Assembly: GCA_002327925.1 (NCBI GenBank)
Contig: DCVA01000036.1
Coordinates: 62,001-126,000 of the forward strand
Direction of reading: 5' to 3'
DNA: 64,000 nt
From: Anaerolineales bacterium UBA2200
GTDB lineage: Bacteria > Chloroflexota > Anaerolineae > UBA2200
Shown piece after piece: positions 51,436 to 59,716 of the stretch (within the stretch, counting starts at the first letter, position 1; each line of letters starts with the position of its first letter). Below the pieces are notes generated by a model. It did no database searches and was not told the DNA's origin. It saw only the letters and a program-made list of their open reading frames with translations. A program made the translations under genes and the position numbers.

Positions 51436-52619
51436 CCGCTCGCCTTCGGGCTTGAATGGTCGCCCTCGCGAGGAAGCATACCGGCAATCGTGCCCGCGAT
51501 GTCGAACGCCGCCCGAGGTCTGCCAAGGCGCCGCGCGCTGGATGCAGCCTGGTCCATGGTCGCTCGCTGCGGGCCCAACCAGCCGGCCACGACAGTTGCG
51601 ATCTGGACCGGATCCTCCACATACACCCCGCAGCCGTGCCGCAGAACGTAGGGCACGTTGCCAGCTTCCTGGCCCGGAATGTATCCGGTAAGGATCATGG
51701 GCAGTCCAAGGGCGCACGCCTCGGCAATCGTGCCTGGACCGGCCTTGGTCACGATGAGGTCGCTGGCAGCCATCCAATCCCAGATGTTGGACGCATAGCC
51801 CACGATGCACACAGGAATGGGCCAGGCGTACGACTTGAGGTCGTCCATCAGCTCCTGATTGCGACCGCATACCACAGCCAGTTGACCTACAGGCGGCTGA
51901 CCACGTCGCGACACTCCACCCAATTGCGCCGCAATGGCTTTGGCTACTTCGGCCATTTGCCCCATCCCCTCGCCGCCGCCAACCATCAGTGCAGCTGGAA
52001 GGTCGGCATCGAAGCCTAGTTCTCGCCGAAGTTCCGCCTTGGGTCGCGGCGCTTTGCCAAAGCCCGAACGAATGGGCAGGCCACACAGCCGAAGCTGGCG
52101 AGCGTCCAGCCCTGCTCGCAGCCCCTGGTCGTAGGCTTCTTCGCTTGGCACAAAACAGAGGTCGACTTCCCTTGAGTACCACACAGGTGGAATGGTGACA
52201 AGGTCCGTGACTACGGTGACGAAGGGCATCTCCGCGCGCAACCTGCGGAGTACTCGGATCACGATTTGCTGAACCAGGGGATGCACGGATACGATCAGGC
52301 TGGGCTCGTAGCGACGGATGGCGCGGACGACCGGGATGCGCAGAACGCGGGCGGCGGCGGCCATCAGGGGTTCGGTCACCTCCTGACGCTCCCCCGCTTC
52401 ATAGATCAGCCGGTAGAGCCAGGGGAGGTCATCAACGAGCATTCGGTAGCTCGCAGGTACCCTGCTGAGGGGAGGGGGTGCATAGTGGCTCCAGATGTCC
52501 AGCATCTCAACGCTGCATGCGTCCCTGCAGTGTTCCTGAAAGGCATCACGCAAGGCTTCGGCGCTGGCAAAATGCCCACCACCTCCGGCCTCCGTCATCA
52601 GTATCAAAATCCGCTCCAT
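51432..52619 (-). CDS. MGDG synthase-like glycolipid glycosyltransferase
   Basis: A 395-residue GT28-type enzyme related to monogalactosyldiacylglycerol synthase and processive diacylglycerol glucosyltransferase. LILMTEAGGGGHFASAEAL is the N-terminal acceptor-side motif; VSVHPLVQQIVIRVLRRLR, VTVVTDLVTIPPVWY and PIRSGFGK follow in the order expected. The C-terminal nucleotide-sugar domain has MVGGGEGMGQMAEVA and VTKAGPGTIAEACALGLPMI. It likely adds sugars to membrane diacylglycerol. ATG 52619 follows GGAGAGAG. The gene is divergent from the ATP-grasp gene. Confidence 0.85.
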   Translation of the reverse strand: MERILILMTEAGGGGHFASAEALRDAFQEHCRDACSVEMLDIWSHYAPPPLSRVPASYRMLVDDLPWLYRLIYEAGERQEVTEPLMAAAARVLRIPVVRAIRRYEPSLIVSVHPLVQQIVIRVLRRLRAEMPFVTVVTDLVTIPPVWYSREVDLCFVPSEEAYDQGLRAGLDARQLRLCGLPIRSGFGKAPRPKAELRRELGFDADLPAALMVGGGEGMGQMAEVAKAIAAQLGGVSRRGQPPVGQLAVVCGRNQELMDDLKSYAWPIPVCIVGYASNIWDWMAASDLIVTKAGPGTIAEACALGLPMILTGYIPGQEAGNVPYVLRHGCGVYVEDPVQIATVVAGWLGPQRATMDQAASSARRLGRPRAAFDIAGTIAGMLPREGDHSSPKASG

Positions 52620-52727
52620 ATGTCTCTCTCCAATCCCCAGAGTCGACATTCAGAAACCGGGAGGTCGCGCCGCCGTTTTTACTGCGAGCGGACGACCTCC
52701 TCACTCGGTGGCTGGGTCCGAAATCCA

Positions 52728-52756
52728 ATTCTCGCACAGCCTCGCCTTCGTGTCAA
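52728..52756 (-). promoter_or_regulatory. Promoter of the MGDG-type glycosyltransferase
   Basis: On the minus strand TTGACA (52751-52756) and GAGAAT (52728-52733) are 17 bp apart. Confidence 0.55.
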
Positions 52757-52764
52757 TTTCACGC

Positions 52765-52793
52765 TTGCGCGCCGGGCCGCTCAGTAGTAGAAT
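52765..52793 (+). promoter_or_regulatory. Promoter of the ATP-grasp gene
   Basis: TTGCGC (52765-52770) and TAGAAT (52788-52793) are 17 bp apart, about 65 bases before the ATG. Confidence 0.55.
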
Positions 52794-52856
52794 GACAGTG
52801 ATGAAGTCACCAATCCACCCGGCCTGTGATAGGCCCGCGTAGCCTGAGTCCCTGCC

Positions 52857-53804
52857 ATGATGCAGGACTACTCGCTCTGTCTCGCCTGGAGCTGGGAGCA
52901 TGACGCCGGCTTTGTCGAGTTGCTCCGGCTGGCCTGTGGTTCCAGGGGGGTGACGCTGCTCGAGGTGACACCGCAAACCCTGCCTGCTGTGGCTTTGGAC
53001 CTCGAACATGGCAGGCTCGGCTTCATCGCTCTCCTGGACCGCGCCTCGGATGTCGACCAGGCCTTTCTCGTTCTCGCCAATTGGGCCCGCGATCGCAAGG
53101 CAGTGCACTTCAATGAGTGGGCAAAGGCCCGGCGGGCATGGAACAAGGCGGTTATGCACGCCGAATTCCTCGCGGCGTGCATTCCCGTTCCGCGGACCAT
53201 CATCCTGCCATCGCTAGTTGAGCAACCCTGCGTGCCGCCTGAGGATCTTGCCGCGCTGGGTCCGACTTTCACCATCAAACCAGCGTGCCAGGGCGGCGGA
53301 GACGGTGTCGTTCTGATGGCAACCGCGTGGCACCAAGTGGTAACGGCGCGCTCCGAGTACCCCGACGATCCCTATCTCGTGCAGAGCAGCATCGCCCCCA
53401 TCGAGCACGGGTCACGGCCCGCGTGGTTCCGAGTTCTTTACTGCTCCGGGTGCGTCTACCCTTGCTGGTGGGACCAGCGAACTCACGTCTACGCATCAGT
53501 CTCCAAAACGGAAGAATCGGATCTTGGCCTCACTGCCCTTCGCAACATCACTGCACGAATTGCTGCCGTCAGCGGCCTGGATCTGTTCTCGACGGAGATC
53601 GCGCAGACCGGAGCAGGCCAGTTTTTCGTCGTGGATTATGTCAATGATCCTGTCGACCTGCGCCTGCAGTCTGGCGCATCCGACGGTGTTCCGGATCTCA
53701 TCGTGCAGGATATCGCGGCCAGGCTAGCCGCCCTTGCACTAGACTGCAGGAGGCCCGCCGCGCCGGCGCCGATGCTCTCTCCCGACCTGGGGGACCCGGA
53801 TTGA
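52857..53804 (+). CDS. ATP-grasp domain protein of unknown substrate
   Basis: A 315-residue protein with an ATP-grasp fold, a family that joins a carboxylate to an amine or thiol through an acyl-phosphate. TFTIKPACQGGGDGVVLMAT (about 140-160) is the ATP-binding Lys plus glycine-rich loop, YLVQSSIAPI is the hinge, and DYVNDPVDLRLQSG near 262 holds the metal-binding acidic/Asn residues. The 90-residue N-terminal domain resembles the pre-ATP-grasp fold. I do not recognise a specific ligase. It has no functional neighbour: a glycolipid transferase lies upstream in the opposite direction and a transporter downstream. Confidence 0.7.
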   Translation: MMQDYSLCLAWSWEHDAGFVELLRLACGSRGVTLLEVTPQTLPAVALDLEHGRLGFIALLDRASDVDQAFLVLANWARDRKAVHFNEWAKARRAWNKAVMHAEFLAACIPVPRTIILPSLVEQPCVPPEDLAALGPTFTIKPACQGGGDGVVLMATAWHQVVTARSEYPDDPYLVQSSIAPIEHGSRPAWFRVLYCSGCVYPCWWDQRTHVYASVSKTEESDLGLTALRNITARIAAVSGLDLFSTEIAQTGAGQFFVVDYVNDPVDLRLQSGASDGVPDLIVQDIAARLAALALDCRRPAAPAPMLSPDLGDPD

Positions 53805-53834
53805 GCGCATCTGGTTCACGCTGCTTATAGAACA

Positions 53835-53864
53835 GATCAGGCCGGGCAAATGCCCGGCCTGATC
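53835..53864. terminator. Bidirectional hairpin between ATP-grasp and livF
   Basis: A perfect 14-bp inverted repeat (53835-53848 and 53851-53864) with an AA loop separates convergent genes. No long T run follows on either side. Confidence 0.65.
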
Positions 53865-53880
53865 CTATACAGAAGACAAC

Positions 53881-54594
53881 CTATCGTCCGAGGTAAGCGG
53901 TCTTTACCTGGGGCTTCTCCAGAAGCTCCGCAGCTGGTCCGTGCAGCGCTACCGTGCCGGTCTCCAGCACGTAGGCACGGTTGGCAATCGAGAGCGCCAT
54001 GGCAGCATTCTGTTCAACCAGCAGAATGCTTGTGCCATGGGCGTTGATGTCCACGATGATGCGAAAGATTTCCTCCACCAGCAGGGGCGACAACCCCATG
54101 GACGGTTCATCGAGGAGCAGTAGCTGCGGCTTGGACATCAGACCGCGACCCATGGCCAACATCTGCTGCTCGCCTCCCGACAGAGTCCCTCCCGGCTGAT
54201 TGATGCGCTCCTTGAGGCGCGGGAAGCTCGCAAACACCCGCTCCATCGATTCCTGTATCTCTCTGGCATCCTTTCGGGTGTAAGCACCCAGCTCCAGATT
54301 CTCACGCACGGTCAGCGGGGCAAAAATCTTGCGGCCCTCCGGCACTTGGGAAATGCCCAGCGAGACGATCCTGGTGGCCGACACGCGCGTCAGGTCGACG
54401 CCCCTGAACGCGATGGACCCCTGTCGGGGCCTCAGCAGACCCGATATGGTCTTGAGGGTCGTGCTCTTGCCGGCACCATTGGCTCCGATGAGTGTGACGA
54501 TCTCGCCTTCATTCAACTCGAAATCGACACCCTGCAGGGCGTGAATGGCACCGTAGAACACATGAAGGTTTTTCACTTCCAGCATTGCCGTCAT
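53881..54594 (-). CDS. livF: Branched-chain amino acid ABC transporter ATPase LivF
   Basis: A 237-residue ABC ATPase, one of the two that power the branched-chain amino acid importer. Walker A is LIGANGAGKSTTLK, the signature is LSGGEQQMLAMGR, and Walker B is LLLLDEPSMGLSPLLVE, with GISQVPEGRKIF typical of LivF. It is the last gene of a five-gene set (binding protein, two permeases, LivG, LivF). Some sets of this type move urea or short amides instead, so substrate is not certain. Confidence 0.93.
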   Translation of the reverse strand: MTAMLEVKNLHVFYGAIHALQGVDFELNEGEIVTLIGANGAGKSTTLKTISGLLRPRQGSIAFRGVDLTRVSATRIVSLGISQVPEGRKIFAPLTVRENLELGAYTRKDAREIQESMERVFASFPRLKERINQPGGTLSGGEQQMLAMGRGLMSKPQLLLLDEPSMGLSPLLVEEIFRIIVDINAHGTSILLVEQNAAMALSIANRAYVLETGTVALHGPAAELLEKPQVKTAYLGR

Positions 54595-54600
54595 GTGTGG

Positions 54601-55440
54601 CTACTCCCTCCTGCCTGGTTTGCCGCCCTGTTTTCCCAGGTAGGCCTCAATCACCCTGGGGTCGTTCGACACGCGATCGGCGTTACCGCGGGCAATCACC
54701 TGGCCAAAGTCCATCACAGTAATCTGCTCGCAGATGCCCATGACCACCCGCATCTGGTGCTCGATGAGCAGAATGCTGAGCTTGAAACGATCGCGCACAA
54801 AATGGATGGATTCCATGAGGGTGCGCACCTCCGCCGGGTTCATACCGGCGGCAGGCTCATCGAGCAGCAACAGCTTGGGCCGAGCCGCCAGGGCGCGAGC
54901 CATCTCAACGCGGCGCTGCTCGCCGTAGGGCAGGTTGCTGGCGATCTCATCCTGTTTGTCCTCGAGCTTGAAGATGGAGAGCAGCTCCTGGGCCGTCTCG
55001 ATGAGAGTGCTTTCCTTGGCCTCGAAATCCGCGCCCTGCCAGATAGCGCTGCCCAGTCCGTAACCCGCATGTGGATGCAGCGCGATACAGACGTTGTCCA
55101 GCACGGTCAAGCGAGGAAAGATGCGGATATTCTGAAAGGTACGTCCAATGCCGAGCTGAGTAATCGCATGAGGTGGCATTCCGACGAGATTCTTCCCGTT
55201 GAAGATGATCTCCCCCGACGTGACGCTGATCAGGGCGCTGATCATGTTGAAAGCTGTTGTCTTGCCAGCTCCGTTGGGGCCGATCAGTCCGGCCAGCTCA
55301 CCCTCACGGACGGTGATGTCGAAATCCCTCACCGCCCAGAGACCCCCTTCGATGCCCTCTCCCGTGACACGGCCACCAAAGTTCTTGCAGAGCTTTTTGA
55401 CCTCCAGCACGATTGGGCCGCTTGGAATGCACTCGCTCAT
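54601..55440 (-). CDS. livG: Branched-chain amino acid ABC transporter ATPase LivG
   Basis: The second ABC ATPase of the importer, 279 residues. Walker A LIGPNGAGKTTAFNMI, GIGRTFQNIRIFP, LPYGEQRRVEMARAL (signature with PYG, as usual in LivG) and Walker B KLLLLDEPAAGMNP are present. ATG 55440 overlaps the livM stop as ATGA, so translation is coupled; the longer upstream frame is rejected. It lies six bases from livF. Confidence 0.93.
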   Translation of the reverse strand: MSECIPSGPIVLEVKKLCKNFGGRVTGEGIEGGLWAVRDFDITVREGELAGLIGPNGAGKTTAFNMISALISVTSGEIIFNGKNLVGMPPHAITQLGIGRTFQNIRIFPRLTVLDNVCIALHPHAGYGLGSAIWQGADFEAKESTLIETAQELLSIFKLEDKQDEIASNLPYGEQRRVEMARALAARPKLLLLDEPAAGMNPAEVRTLMESIHFVRDRFKLSILLIEHQMRVVMGICEQITVMDFGQVIARGNADRVSNDPRVIEAYLGKQGGKPGRRE

Positions 55441-56576
55441 GCTGCCGTCTCCGTCCCCACATCCGGAGCAGCAGGAACAGCGGTTCCTGCCCGGCGTGGC
55501 CACTTGGTTGCGCGCAAGAACCCGAGCTCCACTCGTCCCATGATCCCCTGTGGCCGGAAGAGCATCAGCAAGACCAGCGCGATCGGGTAGATCACGAAGC
55601 GATATGCCTCAAAGCCCATGGGCAGCCATATGCGCATGCCCTCCAGAGTGATGGCCCACACGAACGTGGCAATCACCGTACCGCTCATATTGCCCAATCC
55701 ACCGAGCACGATGATGATCAAGGGATCAAACGACTTCTCGGACCCAAAGTACTGGGGCGACAGGAAAGCATAGAGGTGTGCGTAAAGAGCTCCCGCAATC
55801 CCGGCAAAGAAGCTGCCCAGTACAAACGAGAGCACTTTGTACTTGAGCACATCGATTCCCATGGCCTGAGCAGCGACCTCATCCTCGCGCACCGAGACGA
55901 TCGCCCGGCCTGTGCTCGAGTGCAGCAGGTTGCGCAGCACCACAATGGCCAGGATCAAAAAGATGAACACCCAGAAGAACGAAGTCAGCGGCGGGATGCC
56001 GATCATGCCGCGGGCTCCCTTTGTCTCCGGGATGACCTTGTCCGAGTTGTTCAGCAGGTTCTGAACGATAATTGTGAAGCCAAGGGTGGCGATGCCGAAA
56101 TAATCGGAACCGAGCCGCAAAAGAACGACATAGCCGAACCCGGCGCTGATCAGGGCCGCCAACAATCCGCCCGCCAGAGTCGCCAGGAGCAGCAACCCAG
56201 CTTTGCCAGCGTCAAAATGGAACAGCTCCATCTCGGCCACCGGGATGATCTTCTGGATGAGGTCCGGCAGTTGCAGAGTGATCCCTTCAACAGGAAGGCT
56301 GACCCTTGCCCCAAAGCGATATGTGATGATCGCCGAGGCATAGGCGCCAATGGCGTAAAAGCCCCACTGACCCAGGGAGAACTGGCCGTTGAAGCCAAAG
56401 ATGAGGTTCAAACCGAGGCAGAGGATAGCCATGATACACGGGAACATGATCCAGGCCGTCTTGCGAAAGTCGGACATGCGCGGCATCACGATCCACTGAG
56501 CCACCAGGAACACCAGCAGCACCATGGCCCAGAAGCGCCAACTCTGCCCCAGAATACGGAAGCGAGGTTTCTGCAT
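55437..56576 (-). CDS. livM: Branched-chain amino acid ABC transporter permease LivM
   Basis: A 379-residue inner-membrane permease with about nine to ten hydrophobic helices. LNLIFGFNGQFSLGQWGFYAIGAY is the LivM-type start; longer than LivH. TKGARGMIGIP and GSFFAGIAGALYAHLYAFLSP are the conserved cytoplasmic loop and substrate region, and ILGGLGNMSGTVIA follows. It forms the channel with LivH. It lies ten bases after livH. Confidence 0.92.
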   Translation of the reverse strand: MQKPRFRILGQSWRFWAMVLLVFLVAQWIVMPRMSDFRKTAWIMFPCIMAILCLGLNLIFGFNGQFSLGQWGFYAIGAYASAIITYRFGARVSLPVEGITLQLPDLIQKIIPVAEMELFHFDAGKAGLLLLATLAGGLLAALISAGFGYVVLLRLGSDYFGIATLGFTIIVQNLLNNSDKVIPETKGARGMIGIPPLTSFFWVFIFLILAIVVLRNLLHSSTGRAIVSVREDEVAAQAMGIDVLKYKVLSFVLGSFFAGIAGALYAHLYAFLSPQYFGSEKSFDPLIIIVLGGLGNMSGTVIATFVWAITLEGMRIWLPMGFEAYRFVIYPIALVLLMLFRPQGIMGRVELGFLRATKWPRRAGTAVPAAPDVGTETAA

Positions 56577-56586
56577 AGCTGCTCCC

Positions 56587-57582
56587 CTACGCCTTTTCCT
56601 TTGCTGCCTCTCCGAACAGCCCTGTGGGCCTTAGCAGCAGGACGATGATCAGAATGGAGAACACTATCGTGTCACGCAGTGTGGAGCTCAAGTAACCAGC
56701 GGCCAACGTCTCCACCATGCCGATAGTCAGTGCGCCAATGAAAGCGCCTGGAATGCTGCCGATGCCGCCAAAAACGGCGGCGATGAACGATTTCAGTCCG
56801 GGCATGACGCCCAGAAAAGTGCGTATCTGTGGGTACGCCACCACGTAAAGCATACCACCGACGCCAGCCAGAGCCGCCCCCAGCGCAAAAGTGAAGGTGA
56901 TGACCAGGTCTACATCGATGCCCATCAGACGCGCCGTGGGCTTGTCCCAGGCCACGGCGCGCATGGCCTTGCCCAACTTGGTGCGATAAACCAGGTAGTA
57001 GAGGGCCACCAGACAGATAGTTCCTACGGCGATGATCACGAACATGATGTTCGAGACAGTGACTCCCAGCACATTCCAGCTCTTGAATTGGAGGGGCTGA
57101 GGAGCAAAGACGATAAAGTTCGGTGTAAAGACAAAGTTGAGAGCTGTGAAGTACTCCAGGAAGAAAGACATCCCAACAGCGGTGATGAGAGCCGAGATGC
57201 GAGGAGCATCGCGCAACGGCTTGTAGGCGATCCGCTCAATCACCACCGACAGGAAGGCGCAGACCACCATCGCCAGGACCATCGCCGGAACAAAGCTCCA
57301 GTGGTAGCGAGTGGTGGCAAAGAATGCCGCAAAGGCGCCAATCATAAAGACATCACCATGCGCAAAGTTGATCAGCCGCACGATGCCATAGACCATCGTG
57401 TAGCCAAGGGCAACCAGGGCATAGACAAAGCCCAGGCGGATGCCATCAACCAGGAACTGTGCAAACAGGACCGGATTCTGGCGCGCGCGACCGGCCAGCC
57501 AGGCCAGCAACAGCACTCCGATCGCCCAGATCACTGGACTCTTGCGCACCGAGACTGCGATGCGGTTCAGCAGCTTCTGCAT
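56587..57582 (-). CDS. livH: Branched-chain amino acid ABC transporter permease LivH
   Basis: A 331-residue permease with about eight membrane helices. GIRLGFVYALVALGYTMVYG and IVRLINFAHGDVFMIGAFAA are diagnostic, and KSFIAAVFGGIGSIPGAFIG is the conserved C-terminal loop. About 35 extra residues precede the usual start, including one more helix. It heads the permease part of the operon after a hairpin that separates it from the binding protein. Confidence 0.92.
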   Translation of the reverse strand: MQKLLNRIAVSVRKSPVIWAIGVLLLAWLAGRARQNPVLFAQFLVDGIRLGFVYALVALGYTMVYGIVRLINFAHGDVFMIGAFAAFFATTRYHWSFVPAMVLAMVVCAFLSVVIERIAYKPLRDAPRISALITAVGMSFFLEYFTALNFVFTPNFIVFAPQPLQFKSWNVLGVTVSNIMFVIIAVGTICLVALYYLVYRTKLGKAMRAVAWDKPTARLMGIDVDLVITFTFALGAALAGVGGMLYVVAYPQIRTFLGVMPGLKSFIAAVFGGIGSIPGAFIGALTIGMVETLAAGYLSSTLRDTIVFSILIIVLLLRPTGLFGEAAKEKA

Positions 57583-57618
57583 AGTCGGATCACCTTCTCC
57601 TCCTGCGCCTTGAACAAA

Positions 57619-57647
57619 GGAGGGGATGACGCGAAGTCACCCCCTCC
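57619..57647 (-). terminator. Hairpin between binding protein and permease genes
   Basis: Two 12-base arms (57619-57630 and 57636-57647) pair with one mismatch around a GCGAA loop. In such operons it may partly terminate transcription or protect the upstream mRNA, giving more binding protein than permease. Confidence 0.6.
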
Positions 57648-57658
57648 TCGCAGTCGTT

Positions 57659-58804
57659 CTACGGGTTGACCGTGGCCTCATAGAGGACTTGGCCGCCCTG
57701 CACCTTCAGAACCGCAGCGGCCTTGATCGGGTTGTGCTGCGCATCAAACGTGATCTTGCCAGATACTGCATCGTAGGAGATACCCTCAATCGCCGTGACT
57801 ACCGCGTCCGGATCGATGGAGCCGGCCTTGTCGATTGCCGCCAGCACCAGGTTCGCAGCGTCATATCCACCGGTAGCCAGCGCGTCAGGCACCTTGTTGT
57901 ACTTGGCCTGGTACTTTTTGATCCAGTCCACGACGATCGGGCGAGAGTCCCCCGGGTGATAGTGGTTACTGAAAAACCCGCCTTCAACGGCTGCAGTGTC
58001 CAGGTCAGCCGAGTCCCAGCCATCGCCCCCCAACAGGACCGAGGTGATGCCTTTCTGCTTGGCCTGTGCGCCGATCAGACTGACCTTGTCGTAATAGGTT
58101 GGGACAAAGAACACGTCCGGGTTGGCGTCCTTGACCTTGGCCAGGATCGCCGAAAAGTCAGTGTCCTCCTTGACGAAGGACTCGTAAACGACGACCTTGC
58201 CTCCCCCCGCCTCGAAGGCCTTCTTGAATTCCTCAGCCAGACCGATGATGTAGTCGTTGCCGACCTCGAGCACAACGGCAGCCGTCTTTGCCTTCAGGTT
58301 GTTCAGGGCGAAACCAGCCATCACCTTGCCCTGGAAGGGGTCGATGAAGCAAGCGCGGAAGGCGTACTTCTTGGTGTTGCCTGAATCGTCCACGGTGACC
58401 TTGGCGCTGGTGGACGTGCCGCTCATCAGTACGACCTTCTTGGTGGAGGCATAGTCGACGATCGGAATGGTCTCGCTCGAGCACACGGCTCCAATGATGA
58501 ATTGGACCTTGTCCTCGTCGACCACTTTCTTGGCCACGTCAGCAGCAGCCTTGGGGTCGCACTGAGAATCGCCGAGCACGTACTCGATCTTGTAGCCAGC
58601 CGGTCCACCCTTGGCGTTCCACTCTTCGATGGCCAGCAGGGCGCCGTTCTTATTGCCTTCGCCAAACGTTGCCTGTGCTCCGGTGAGTGGCCCAACCACA
58701 GCGATCTTCACCGTTTTGGCCGTGGTGGTCGCGGTCTTGCATCCACTGAGCACGATTCCAAGCAAAAGCACAACAACGATCAATGACAGAAATCTGCGTT
58801 TCAT
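57659..58804 (-). CDS. livJ: Branched-chain amino acid ABC transporter substrate-binding lipoprotein
   Basis: A 381-residue periplasmic-binding-protein-like lipoprotein. The signal ends in VLSGC, then a short Thr/Lys linker. VKIAVVGPLTGAQATFGEGN opens the type I binding fold, with YVLGDSQCDPKAAADVAKKV and FIIGAVCSSETIPI in the ligand pocket region. It captures an amino acid and delivers it to LivHM. A GAGGAT ribosome site lies 9-10 bases before the ATG. A 16-bp palindrome lies about 220 bases upstream. Confidence 0.9.
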   Translation of the reverse strand: MKRRFLSLIVVVLLLGIVLSGCKTATTTAKTVKIAVVGPLTGAQATFGEGNKNGALLAIEEWNAKGGPAGYKIEYVLGDSQCDPKAAADVAKKVVDEDKVQFIIGAVCSSETIPIVDYASTKKVVLMSGTSTSAKVTVDDSGNTKKYAFRACFIDPFQGKVMAGFALNNLKAKTAAVVLEVGNDYIIGLAEEFKKAFEAGGGKVVVYESFVKEDTDFSAILAKVKDANPDVFFVPTYYDKVSLIGAQAKQKGITSVLLGGDGWDSADLDTAAVEGGFFSNHYHPGDSRPIVVDWIKKYQAKYNKVPDALATGGYDAANLVLAAIDKAGSIDPDAVVTAIEGISYDAVSGKITFDAQHNPIKAAAVLKVQGGQVLYEATVNP

Positions 58805-59125
58805 TTCAAGATCCTCCTCATTGGGTCATTGTGGCCGCTTCGGAGCCGGGGTGGATGGCACCTCGTCCGAGTCAGGCCTGCGCCTCGACTGTGTCCGACG
58901 CCAGAGGGCAGCCACCCCTCCACGGGAACGCCAGAACACCAAAGGCAATTCAAGAACCGCTCCGAATCCGTCTGGCTCCTCCTACCTCCTCGTCATCTTC
59001 AGAGAGAAGAGCGGCCATGCTCTGCTGTGATCACAGCACCGTGAGACACAAAGTGCCGGCCGAGCCTTTGACGTAACGCCAGGCTGGTGTGCTCACCTTG
59101 GCGCCTGGTCCGTCTAGTGTGGAAG
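58805..59125. other. Region upstream of livJ
   Basis: About 320 bases with no convincing gene; it holds the upstream DNA of the livJ operon. I see no clear -35/-10 pair close to livJ. The only notable element is the palindrome at 59023. No tRNA or terminator was recognised. Confidence 0.5.
59023..59038. promoter_or_regulatory. 16-bp perfect palindrome upstream of the liv operon
   Basis: TGCTGTGATCACAGCA is a perfect palindrome about 220 bases before livJ. It could be an operator; the factor is unknown, and the half-site spacing does not fit a standard CRP site. Confidence 0.35.
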
Positions 59126-59497
59126 CTAGGATTCAAACAGCAGCTGCATCTCGGGCTGATCCACGTAGAAGAGGATCAGAGTGGACAAGATCACAGAAAC
59201 GAGTGAGCTAATCAGGAGGGGCAGGTCTGCTGGCGTGCCCGGCGCCTTTGACGGAACCACTCTCGCCATGGTAATCAGCACGCGGACAATGATGTTGATG
59301 CCCTGCACAAAGATGGTCAGAGTTCGTCCAAGGGGGCGCAGTGTGAAGAGGGCCCAACCCATCAGCCCGAAGATCGGAAGCAGCACGACCGGCAACAACC
59401 AGCTACCCGACCCGAGAGTGTTGGGGGGTATGATCACTACGGCGATCATTTGCAGCAGAGCGATGATCGTGATGAGTACGGGCCGCGACTTCTTCAC
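59126..59497 (-). CDS. Small four-helix membrane protein of unknown function
   Basis: A 123-residue hydrophobic protein. From GTG 59497, which follows GGAGGG by seven bases, it reads KKSRPVLITIIALLQ, then about four membrane helices: roughly 7-25, 37-57, 62-85 and 95-115. Short charged turns and a C-terminal acidic tail complete it. I do not recognise the family. It lies upstream of the liv operon on the same strand and just left of an insertion sequence. Confidence 0.65.
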   Translation of the reverse strand: MKKSRPVLITIIALLQMIAVVIIPPNTLGSGSWLLPVVLLPIFGLMGWALFTLRPLGRTLTIFVQGINIIVRVLITMARVVPSKAPGTPADLPLLISSLVSVILSTLILFYVDQPEMQLLFES

Positions 59498-59657
59498 CTC
59501 GTTCCCTCCCAACCCAGGATAACCGGTACCCCAGTATTGCGCAGAGACACGCTTGGTCAGGCGGTACGGCACAGTACCTGCAACGATGCTGCGATGATCG
59601 TAAAGCTCATTGTAGCTAGTTTCGTGATATTGTCAAACCACGATCCGCTTCATAATA

Positions 59658-59701
59658 ACTGTTACCGAATGGGATATAGTTGCCTCAAAACTGGTGTTAC
59701 C
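59658..59701 (+). repeat. Left inverted repeat of the insertion sequence
   Basis: This end carries two GTTACC motifs (59661 and 59696), matching the arrangement at the right end, and probably binds the transposase at both. Confidence 0.7.
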
Positions 59702-59716
59702 AAGAGGAGAGGCACT

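Noticed and set aside
54346..56648. Two long plus-strand frames (about 410 codons each)
   Set aside because: They run opposite livF, livG and livM, which have clear motifs; composition is shadow-like.
59023..59038. CRP-binding site upstream of liv
   Set aside because: The half-sites TGTGA and TCACA would need a 6-bp spacer; here they abut, so it is kept only as an unnamed palindrome.
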